Below, piece by piece: positions 50,455 to 57,427 of a stretch of DNA of 57,427 nucleotides (position 1 is the stretch's first letter; the number at the start of each line of letters is the position of its first letter). Location: contig JAEUHS010000083.1 of NCBI GenBank assembly GCA_016794035.1, positions 1 through 57,427 of the forward strand, read 5' to 3'. Source of the stretch: Planctomycetota bacterium. GTDB lineage: Bacteria > Planctomycetota > UBA1135 > UBA2386. The notes below the pieces were generated by a model that worked only from the letters and a program-made list of their open reading frames with translations, had not been told where the DNA came from and did no database searches. A program made the position numbers and the translations under genes.

Positions 50455-50715
50455 TCCTGCTGCCCCGGTCCGTTTCCCTTCCCCGACGCTTCGGCCCTCC
50501 CCCCTGGCCCTCACCCATCGCATCCCCCGAACGGCAGCCGCCGATGCCATCGCCGCCAGCGAACCTGTCGGCGACGCGGCGCGGCGCGGTGTCGGGCAGG
50601 GGGTAGACTTCCTCCCGACAGGATCCTGCCCAGTAGCCCCCAGAGCGCACACTCTGCCGTGTTGCCCAGGGACCCCGTCCTTCGCCCGGTATCGCCGCCG
50701 CAGCCCCCCTCGCCC
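50455..50715. other. Gap between giant lipoproteins 1 and 2
   Basis: 261 bases without a gene. TAGACT (50604-50609) could be a -10 box with a leader of about 100 bases. Around it, GTCGGG/CCCGAC (50591-50596 with 50614-50619) and GGGCAGG/CCTGCCC (50594-50600 with 50625-50631) are mutually exclusive hairpins. Confidence 0.4.
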
Positions 50716-53700
50716 ATGAATCGCCCGACTCCCGCCCGGCCGTTCTCCAAGGCCACCAAGGTCCTGGCCCCCGTTCTGGCCGCCTGGTTCGCCTTCACAG
50801 GTTGCTCCAACGGTGGCGCCGACACCGGTAGCGTCAAGACCGGCGGAGACTTCGTCGTGCTGCGCACCGAGCCTGCGGACAATGGCACGCTGTTCCTCAA
50901 CGAGCCGATCCGCATCGACTTCACGCGGCCCGTCGACCTGGGCTCGGTCGATCTGACGACGTTCAGCTTCCAGGTGCTCGATCAGCTCGGCAACGTGGTC
51001 GCCGAGCCGCCGGCCGGGAGCTTCCAGCTCGACCGCAGCCCTGGCGACGTCGAGGTCGGTCGCCGGTTGCTGTTCGTGCCGCGGCTGCCGACCAACGACT
51101 CGTTCTCCAACGGTGGTTTCCGTCCGGGGCGCACCTACATCGTGCAGCTCGTCGGTGGCAGCCGGCTGAACGGCACGGTGCTGCGCGACGCGAGCGGCAA
51201 GGGCCTGTCCGAGCCGATCACGTTCCGCTTCCAGACCGCCGACGGCACGACGCTGGACCAGCTGTTCCGCAACACCGTCGCCGGTGGGCCGACCCGCACC
51301 TCGTTCGTGGTCACGCCGACGCCGGACGCGACGGGTGTGGTCCTGAACAAGCTGGGTGCGCCGCCGGTCGAGATCCGCCTCGGCTTCAACCAGCCGCTCA
51401 ACCCGAGCAGCACCAACGTCCCGGTCGCACTCAGCACCGACCCGCTGATCCGCGACGCCAACAACCGCGGCCGCATCTATCTCGAGTACGACGATCCCGA
51501 TCCGCTGCTCGGCGCCAATCGCTGGATCCCGGCCGACATCGACCTGGAGTCCAACACGTTCACGGGCTCGACGGTGCTGGTGCGGCCCGTCGGCGTGCTG
51601 CCGAACAACGCCACGATCCGCGTCGTCGTCGCGCGCACGCTCGAGGACATCTCGGGCGAGTCCAACACGGCGAACGCCGCCTACCAGACGACCTTCGGCA
51701 CCTTCAAGACGCGGCGCTCGTACGAGCAGCAGTTCGACGCCGTGGTCGAGGACTTCCTGACCGCCGAGCAGGTCGACTTCGCGGCGGCGTTCGGCGAGCC
51801 GACGGCCGAGGTCGGGCCCGGTTACGTCAAGGCCGGCTTCGCGTTCGAAGGCACGCCGACGTCGATCGAGTTCGATCCCGACGCCGTCAGCACGGTGCTG
51901 AACACCAACTTCACGCAGGTCATTCCGAAGCAGGGTTCCGCCTTCAACGTCTCGGGCGGCGTCTTCAACTTCAAGACGGTCCGGATCCGCGACGGCAGGA
52001 CCGTGCTCGGCCAGGGTTCGAACCCGATGGTCTGGCTGGTCAGTGAGTCGTTCACGGTCGAGGGCACGCTGTCGGTGCGCGGTGGCGACGGCACGCGGGT
52101 CGAGTCGTCCGGCAACGCCGAGGAGCCGAAGGCCGGCGGCATGGGCCAGTGCGGCGGCGGCGACGGCGGCGCGGGCTCGCCGAGCACGACGCTGCGCGAC
52201 GAGATGGGCGGCACCGGCCGCGGGCCGTTGCAGGCGACCGGCACGGGCGGCACCGGCGGCCTGTTGTCGTGCACCGCGGGCTGCAGTCGTGGCTCGGGTG
52301 GCGGTGGCGGTTCGCTGGCGACCCAGGGCGACCCCAACTACAAGCAGAAGGTGCAGGCAGCCGGCACGTTCCCGCCGACGGCGCCGACCAACGTCCAGCC
52401 GATCCTGCAGCAGCAGGACGGCGTCGGCGGTCTCGGTTGCTCGGGTGCGGCGGGCACGGTGACGCGTTCGTTGAACGGCGGCACGGCCGGTCCGGTGGTC
52501 TTCACCGACACGCGCCAGGACAACAACTTCTGGGGCACCGGCATCGACTTCCGTCGCAACCTGCGCATCACCGGCGAGCTGTCGGTGCCGATCGGCGGCG
52601 GCGGCGGCGGCGGTGGCGGCGACCTGTCGGTGAACTCCTCCTGCAACGTCGAGGACGCCAACTTCCTCAACGACAGCAGCGGCGGCGGCGGCGGTGGCGG
52701 TGGCGGTGTGCTGATCGTCAAGGCGCTCGGTCCGATCGTGATCGCCGACACCGGTCGCATCACGGCCGACGGCGGCAACGGCGGCGGCGGTGAACCGTCC
52801 GCATCGTGCGCCCGCGGTGGCGGCGGTGGTGGCGGCGCCGGCGGCATGGTCGTGCTGATGTCGGCGACGCGCATCGAGATCAACGCGCGCGGCACCGGCG
52901 CGCAGTACACCTACGCGCAGAACAACTACGACTTCTCGATCTCCGCCGATGGCGGTGTGTGCCGCACCGGCGCCGGGTCGCCGGCGATCGCCGGCAAGTA
53001 CCCCTCGGTCAGCGGCACGCAGATCACGACCACCTTCCTCACGACCTACGACTCGGCGCCGCTCGGCGGCTTCGGCGGCATGGGCATCGTGCAGTTGATG
53101 GCGCCCCCGGGCACCAACGCGGACAACACCAACACCGTGCTCGACGACAACATCCGCGTGCTGCAGGGACCCAGCGAACTGACGGGCACAGCGAAGCAGG
53201 CGATGCTGGCCTGGCGCGGGTTCCCCGACGCGCAGGGCGTCGGTCGCGACGACTTCAACAACCCGACCAACATCGGCGACAACGAGGGCGACATCCGGCC
53301 CGCACCCGTGTTGCTCCCGGTGCCGTTCGGCGCGAAGAGCCGACTGCGTTCGCGCTGGATCGACACCGGTGCCTCGCAGCGTCGCCCGCTGCTGGTCGAC
53401 AACGACACGGCGCGCGGCATCGTCACCTCGACCGGTGACGTGCCCGGTCCGTGGTACGAGTTCCAGGGACTGGACAGCGCCACCGGCTATGCGAACGCCG
53501 TCGTGGTCAACGGGCGCGGCAAGGTCGACTACCCCCCGATCGGCGGCGCAGTGGCGATCGCGACCAAGGACACCGCTGCCTCCTTCCTCGGCCAGCCCGC
53601 GTTCCGCGTCGAGTTGGCGCAGGCGACGCTCGGCGACGTCGCGGACCGCTTCGTCGGCTACGAGGCCGAGGTGCTGAGCGCGACCAACGTGCCGGTGGGC

Positions 53701-54144
53701 TCGTTCCGGATCCTGTCGCACAGCAATCGCGCGCTGCTGTTGTCGCCGGAGAGCGGGGCTTTCCCGGCTTCGGGCGCCAAGATCCAGTTGCGTGCCAAGT
53801 TCTTCCGCCTGGTGACCAACGGCGAAGAGGGTCTCGGCAGCGTCTACATCGGCTCCGGCGGCGGCTTCGTGCCGAACGCCAACGTGCGCATCGGCTTCGC
53901 CTTCCACAAGAACCCGGCCGACGGCATGGCGCCCCGCTACCCGGCGACCCCGGGCACGTTCACCTACAACCTGGCGGATCCGGGCGTGCAGGAGCAGATC
54001 CGGTCGCAGGGGCTGACGTTCGTGCAGTGGGACCTGACCTTCGACGGTCAGTTCAAGAGCACCGGCGCCGACTCGCCGCCGGCGTTCGGTCCGACCACGC
54101 CGAGGCCCCAGCTGGAGTGGCTGCGTCTGCCGTTCCGCTTCTGA
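50716..54144 (+). CDS. Giant secreted lipoprotein 2 with poly-glycine tracts
   Basis: A 1142-residue predicted lipoprotein (signal ending AWFAFTGC, Cys near residue 32). The N-terminal third has two Ig-like (Big_5) segments: NGTLFLNEPIRIDFTRPVDL and PPVEIRLGFNQPLNPSST. The central third is extremely Gly-rich with three long runs (GGGGGGGGGG near residue 630, GGGGGGGGG near 657, GGGGGGGAGG near 704) alternating with hydrophobic strands such as VLIVKALGPIVIADTGRITA and MVVLMSATRIEINARG, a pattern that suggests a parallel beta-roll. The last part is beta-rich and ends FVQWDLTFDGQF, then PQLEWLRLPFRF. ATG 50716 begins the signal peptide. Function is unknown; a surface-layer or adhesive role is inferred. 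Confidence 0.85.
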   Translation: MNRPTPARPFSKATKVLAPVLAAWFAFTGCSNGGADTGSVKTGGDFVVLRTEPADNGTLFLNEPIRIDFTRPVDLGSVDLTTFSFQVLDQLGNVVAEPPAGSFQLDRSPGDVEVGRRLLFVPRLPTNDSFSNGGFRPGRTYIVQLVGGSRLNGTVLRDASGKGLSEPITFRFQTADGTTLDQLFRNTVAGGPTRTSFVVTPTPDATGVVLNKLGAPPVEIRLGFNQPLNPSSTNVPVALSTDPLIRDANNRGRIYLEYDDPDPLLGANRWIPADIDLESNTFTGSTVLVRPVGVLPNNATIRVVVARTLEDISGESNTANAAYQTTFGTFKTRRSYEQQFDAVVEDFLTAEQVDFAAAFGEPTAEVGPGYVKAGFAFEGTPTSIEFDPDAVSTVLNTNFTQVIPKQGSAFNVSGGVFNFKTVRIRDGRTVLGQGSNPMVWLVSESFTVEGTLSVRGGDGTRVESSGNAEEPKAGGMGQCGGGDGGAGSPSTTLRDEMGGTGRGPLQATGTGGTGGLLSCTAGCSRGSGGGGGSLATQGDPNYKQKVQAAGTFPPTAPTNVQPILQQQDGVGGLGCSGAAGTVTRSLNGGTAGPVVFTDTRQDNNFWGTGIDFRRNLRITGELSVPIGGGGGGGGGDLSVNSSCNVEDANFLNDSSGGGGGGGGGVLIVKALGPIVIADTGRITADGGNGGGGEPSASCARGGGGGGGAGGMVVLMSATRIEINARGTGAQYTYAQNNYDFSISADGGVCRTGAGSPAIAGKYPSVSGTQITTTFLTTYDSAPLGGFGGMGIVQLMAPPGTNADNTNTVLDDNIRVLQGPSELTGTAKQAMLAWRGFPDAQGVGRDDFNNPTNIGDNEGDIRPAPVLLPVPFGAKSRLRSRWIDTGASQRRPLLVDNDTARGIVTSTGDVPGPWYEFQGLDSATGYANAVVVNGRGKVDYPPIGGAVAIATKDTAASFLGQPAFRVELAQATLGDVADRFVGYEAEVLSATNVPVGSFRILSHSNRALLLSPESGAFPASGAKIQLRAKFFRLVTNGEEGLGSVYIGSGGGFVPNANVRIGFAFHKNPADGMAPRYPATPGTFTYNLADPGVQEQIRSQGLTFVQWDLTFDGQFKSTGADSPPAFGPTTPRPQLEWLRLPFRF
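52596..52622 (+). repeat. GGC trinucleotide-rich tract coding poly-Gly
   Basis: A run of GGC/GGT codons encoding about ten Gly in lipoprotein 2; a second lies at about 52681-52708 and a third near 52815-52850. Slippage would change Gly number without shifting the frame. Confidence 0.7.
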
Positions 54145-54182
54145 TCCCCGGTTTCCATTTCCATCCCATTCCGTTTCGTTCC

Positions 54183-54208
54183 GGCCGATGCCAGCGACGG
54201 CATCGGTT
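54183..54208 (+). terminator. Hairpin after giant lipoprotein 2
   Basis: CCGATGCC (54185-54192) and GGCATCGG (54199-54206) form a perfect 8-bp stem, extendable by two G-T pairs, with loop AGCGAC, 40 bases after the stop. There is no T-run after it. Probable terminator. In the following gap TACCGT (54239-54244) could be a -10 for the next gene. Confidence 0.45.
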
Positions 54209-54344
54209 GCACGACTGCTGACCTCTTCCTCATTCCGATACCGTCTGCGAACCAACGACTACGACACTCGAATGGACCGGCTCGCCCCGCGATGGGCCGG
54301 CGCGGTTTCCCGACCGAGTGACGCTCGCAACGAAGGCAACTGAC

Positions 54345-57300
54345 ATGAAGCACGCGAAGACCGTGACCCCCGCGCTGGGTGTGACCCTACTGTTGGCGAT
54401 GGCCGCCTGTGGGGGTGGCAAGCCCGGCGTTGGCCAGCTCAGCGGCGGTGCCGCGAAGCTGACGCTGCAGAACGTGTCCCTGGGCCGGCTCGTCGATGTC
54501 TACGCCTACCAGCGCATCGACGTGAGCAACGGCGACCGGCGCGACCGCTTCAATCGTCGGCTCGAGTTGGTGGCGACGAACGTCGTGGTCAACCCCGGCC
54601 TCGAGTCGCAGTCGCTGTTCGACGCGGCGGGTGCGGAGCGGACGTCGGCAGACTACGAGTTCCGGCCCTTCGACAAGCTCGTCGGCCACGAGGAACTGCT
54701 GATCCTCTGGGACAACCGCAACGACAGCCCCGAGCGGGTCAACTTCCAGCGCGCCTTGACCGCGGCGCAGACCGGTCTCATCGAACTGGCGGCTTCGTAC
54801 CGCGGCCAGAACACGCAGACCCGGCCGATCCCGATCGTGCCGCGCAACGCCGCGATCCGCCTCCAGTTCGACGGCCAGGTGGCGGTCGACGAGGCCTTCT
54901 TCGCCGCCAATCCCTCGGCGGTGCAGGTGCTCGAGTTCAAGGGCGATCCCACGGTGATCGATCCGGCGGATGCGTTCCGCGTGCTGTCGAGCCGCGTGAT
55001 CCCGAAGGGCGACCAGATCGTGATCGACACGACGATCCTCGGCGGCGAGGCCAAGGGCGGTCTCAGTACGCCAGGCCTGCCGGCCTCGTCCGACAGCGTC
55101 GCCGCGAACATCCGCATCGCGATCCCGTCGCGCGCCGGCGTGGTCTCGTCGCTCTACGTCAAGGAAGACAGCGTCGCCACGCTGAACGGCGTCGACAGCG
55201 CGGGCCGGCCCGCGGTGATCCGTGACTTCCGCTCCGGCAACCTCGGCGATGGCGCCTCGGGCCGCCTGCGGGAGCCGGAAGCGCCGATGATCGTCGGCTC
55301 GATGGGCATGGGCATCACCGGCGTCGATCCGACGACCAACGTCATCACGCTGAACAAGCGCCTGAAGTTCGTGCCGATCCGCGGGCGCTACCCGTTCGTC
55401 GACGGCCCGCTGAGCCCGGCCGGCTTGCCGCTGGGGCCGTTGGCCGCACCGATCTCGCGCCTGCTGGGCAACGGCGACATCCTGACGCAGGACATCGTCG
55501 TCGAGATGCCGAACGGGACGTTCGAAACCGTGACGCTGCGCGCCGAGATCCTGCAGAACCTCGAGGTGGGCACCGTCGTCGGGGATCCGCTGTTGCCGCG
55601 GCTCGGCCTGACCGAGAACGCGCCGAACGGCGACTCCGGACAGGGCGAGTTGCTGCCGGTGGCCCGCGTTCGCGTGGCCTCGGTGCTCGCCGGCAAGGAT
55701 TCGATCGGTCGGTTGCACTCGTTCCGCGCCAACCAGCTGCCGACCGGCGAGGACTGCACGCTGCGGGCGCGCTACTACGAGGAGATCCCGATGCTCGGCA
55801 GTTCGTCCGGCGTGGCGCTGTCGGATCGTCCGTCGCGCCACCTGTTCGTGCGCATCGATCCGCAGCCGCCTACGTCGCCGCAGCCCGGCTCGCTGGTGCA
55901 GCCGAACGCCTCGGTGGCGATCGAGTTCACCAAGCCGATGGACCTCGACCAGGTCGACAACTCGGCGAACCTGCTGGTCACGAACACCGCCACCGCGACC
56001 GAGTCGTTCGCGGTCCAGACCAGCGACCCGAAGCGCATCACACGGCGCGTGGTGCCCACCCGCCTGTCCGACCTCGCCGGCGACGGCACGGTGCTCCGAC
56101 TGCAGCCGCCGATGGGCTTCTACCACGTGGCCAACCAGGCCGAGCCCTACGCGTTCCACGTGCGCCTTGGCACCGAGGGTGTCACCGACCTCGCCGGCAC
56201 GCCGCTGCAGATCTTCGACCTGCCGAGCGCCCCGCAGGCCAGCTGGTCGGTCGACTTCTCGCTCGCGCCCACGGCGGCGACGAACCTCGTCGGCTGGCAC
56301 TCGTGGCTGTTCAACTCGGAGGACGAGGACGGCACGGTCGCCGGTTCGGCCGACCTGTTCGGTCAGTTCCGGCTGCAGAACGGGCGCCTGACGGCGGCCT
56401 CGACGGTGCGCTTCAGCCGCAGCGCCGACAACCAGAACCTCGGCTCGATCAGCCGCATCAACCGCGGTGAGTGCTGGGACTCGGCCGGCGACACGCAGGT
56501 CGGCTTCGATCTGACGATCCCGACCGTGCCGATCACCAGCGCCGGCGCCCACCCCGGGCTGCTCTACTGGCAACCGTTCATGGTGGACTCGATCGCACCG
56601 CCGTTCGTGCCACAGGTCTACGAGTACTGGCAGACGATCTCGCAGCCGGTCGGTCGCGTGGTCGAGCCGCACAAGCCGCAGGGCTCGCGCATGCAGATGC
56701 GCTACCTCGAGGACGACTTCTCGCTGAGCTACCGCGCCCCGTCCGACTTCGCGCTCGACGTCGAGCAGCTCTACTGGTCGCCGTTCGCCGACGAGACGGT
56801 GCTGTTCGACACCTTCGACCGCTACACGATGTCGCTCGCGCACAGCCGGCGCCGCACCGACGAACGCTTCCAGCTGTTCAACGGCGCCTGCTGGATGTGG
56901 GGGCCGAGCATGAACAGCAGCCTGTCGACGACGTTCAGCGAGAACCCGCTGCCTGGCACCAAGCTGACGCCGGTGTTCGAGGACAAGATCTACCGGATCA
57001 ATCCGAACGACGCGTTCCGCACCGCGGCCAACGTGAAGTACGTGCCATACCCGCGCTTCGACCGCACCTACACCTGGCGCGACTCGCGCCTGGTCACGGT
57101 CGACGCCAGCGGCAACGTGCTCGGTCTCGGCGGCGCACAGCAGCCGAACGCGCAGGCGCCGAACGACGACATGACCGCCAACATCGACTCGCCGTGGATC
57201 ACCGGCAATCCCGATCCGGAGTTCATCCAGGCGGGCGGCTCGATCTGGGTCGTCGACGGCGGCGACTTCCTCGGCAACCAGCAGCTCGACCACGACCCGA

Positions 57301-57427
57301 TCGCGCTGCCGCTGCTGGTCGACATCAAGGTCTACAGCGATGGCCCGGCCAACGGCCTCGCGTCGGGCGCCAACGGCTTCCAGGTCGCCATGCTCGGCCC
57401 GCCCAGCAACTTCGCCAACCCGGCGGG
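54345..57427 (+). CDS. Giant secreted lipoprotein 3, Ig-like, 3' end off the right edge
   Basis: The visible part is 1027 codons; the frame is still open at the right edge. The signal MKHAKTVTPALGVTLLLAMAAC places the lipidated Cys at residue 22. It is a paralogue of lipoprotein 1: SLGRLVDVYAYQ, PRNAAIRLQFDGQVAVDEAF, SVAIEFTKPMDLDQV (Ig-like), RDFRSGNLGDGAS against RDFRSANASDTSA, and FALDVEQLYWSPFADE all have counterparts in the same order. By alignment with lipoprotein 1 about 300 residues are missing beyond the edge. The start ATG 54345 is followed directly by the signal peptide. Function is unknown. Confidence 0.85.
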   Translation, partial: MKHAKTVTPALGVTLLLAMAACGGGKPGVGQLSGGAAKLTLQNVSLGRLVDVYAYQRIDVSNGDRRDRFNRRLELVATNVVVNPGLESQSLFDAAGAERTSADYEFRPFDKLVGHEELLILWDNRNDSPERVNFQRALTAAQTGLIELAASYRGQNTQTRPIPIVPRNAAIRLQFDGQVAVDEAFFAANPSAVQVLEFKGDPTVIDPADAFRVLSSRVIPKGDQIVIDTTILGGEAKGGLSTPGLPASSDSVAANIRIAIPSRAGVVSSLYVKEDSVATLNGVDSAGRPAVIRDFRSGNLGDGASGRLREPEAPMIVGSMGMGITGVDPTTNVITLNKRLKFVPIRGRYPFVDGPLSPAGLPLGPLAAPISRLLGNGDILTQDIVVEMPNGTFETVTLRAEILQNLEVGTVVGDPLLPRLGLTENAPNGDSGQGELLPVARVRVASVLAGKDSIGRLHSFRANQLPTGEDCTLRARYYEEIPMLGSSSGVALSDRPSRHLFVRIDPQPPTSPQPGSLVQPNASVAIEFTKPMDLDQVDNSANLLVTNTATATESFAVQTSDPKRITRRVVPTRLSDLAGDGTVLRLQPPMGFYHVANQAEPYAFHVRLGTEGVTDLAGTPLQIFDLPSAPQASWSVDFSLAPTAATNLVGWHSWLFNSEDEDGTVAGSADLFGQFRLQNGRLTAASTVRFSRSADNQNLGSISRINRGECWDSAGDTQVGFDLTIPTVPITSAGAHPGLLYWQPFMVDSIAPPFVPQVYEYWQTISQPVGRVVEPHKPQGSRMQMRYLEDDFSLSYRAPSDFALDVEQLYWSPFADETVLFDTFDRYTMSLAHSRRRTDERFQLFNGACWMWGPSMNSSLSTTFSENPLPGTKLTPVFEDKIYRINPNDAFRTAANVKYVPYPRFDRTYTWRDSRLVTVDASGNVLGLGGAQQPNAQAPNDDMTANIDSPWITGNPDPEFIQAGGSIWVVDGGDFLGNQQLDHDPIALPLLVDIKVYSDGPANGLASGANGFQVAMLGPPSNFANPA

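Noticed and set aside
52100..52850. Repetitive GGC-rich DNA that could look like a repeat array or CRISPR
   Set aside because: The repeats are codon repeats within one open frame; there are no equal repeat-spacer units and no cas genes.
48094..54255. A 2053-codon open frame on the minus strand across the lipoprotein cluster
   Set aside because: It is antisense to genes with signal peptides and real motifs. The product is a monotonous Arg/Ala/Val/His/Asp-rich string, as expected from the strong GC third-position bias.
54387..57293. A 968-codon minus-strand open frame near the right edge
   Set aside because: Antisense to lipoprotein 3, which has a lipobox and a clear paralogue at 46477.

Overview
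The window is very GC-rich, compact, gene-dense DNA. Translations point to the phylum Planctomycetota. EF-Tu carries the GGTVRDAT switch I variant that I recall from planctomycete EF-Tu. SecD and SecF are fused, HU has a long acidic tail, and there are several very long secreted lipoproteins with Ig-like and glycine-rich segments. That assignment is an inference from sequence alone. Many genes overlap by 4 bases (ATGA or GTGA), and several start within about 6-12 bases of a TANNNT -10 box, which suggests short or leaderless transcripts.

Layout, left to right. (1) 1-6976, minus strand: an operon trmD, rplS, secDF, nadB, hflX (hflX cut by the left edge) behind a candidate promoter at 7005-7034. 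(2) 7080-14413: riboflavin synthase, a small lipoprotein, a tandem S51 (cyanophycinase-like) protein, a secreted protein of unknown function, then DCC oxidoreductase, DedA, cardiolipin synthase and a YjdF-like membrane protein. (3) 14429-18577, minus: a lipid-transport operon in which a Trp-rich repeat lipoprotein is translationally coupled to an MlaE permease, an MlaF ATPase and an MlaD/MCE protein with six C-terminal repeats. (4) 18776-26441: trpS with two lipoproteins, an LPS-kinase-like protein with a changed catalytic loop, HU, a cystathionine gamma-synthase-type enzyme, MutS2 without its Smr domain, and a single-domain response regulator.

(5) 26513-41531 is the translation/transcription core: tRNA-Thr(TGT), Tyr(GTA), Gly(TCC), Thr(GGT), tuf, tRNA-Trp(CCA), secE, nusG, rplK, rplA, rplJ, rplL, rpoB, rpoC, then rpsL and rpsG under a separate candidate promoter. 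The order matches the classic thrU-tyrU-glyT-thrT-tufB-secE-nusG-rplKAJL-rpoBC arrangement, with a tRNA-Trp inserted. EF-Tu has Ala in place of the P-loop Asp. (6) 41595-46038: a GspC-like PDZ membrane protein, type III pantothenate kinase, a short MnmE-like GTPase, and an aspartate carbamoyltransferase fused to a PyrI-type zinc domain and an Ada-like tail. (7) 46477 to the right edge: three very large lipoproteins, the first and third clearly paralogous, the middle one carrying long poly-Gly tracts.

The most unusual items are the PyrB fusion, the Trp-rich lipoprotein coupled to the Mla-type transporter, the giant lipoprotein cluster, and the altered key residues in EF-Tu and the LPS-kinase-like protein. 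No rRNA, insertion sequence, integrase or CRISPR array was seen.
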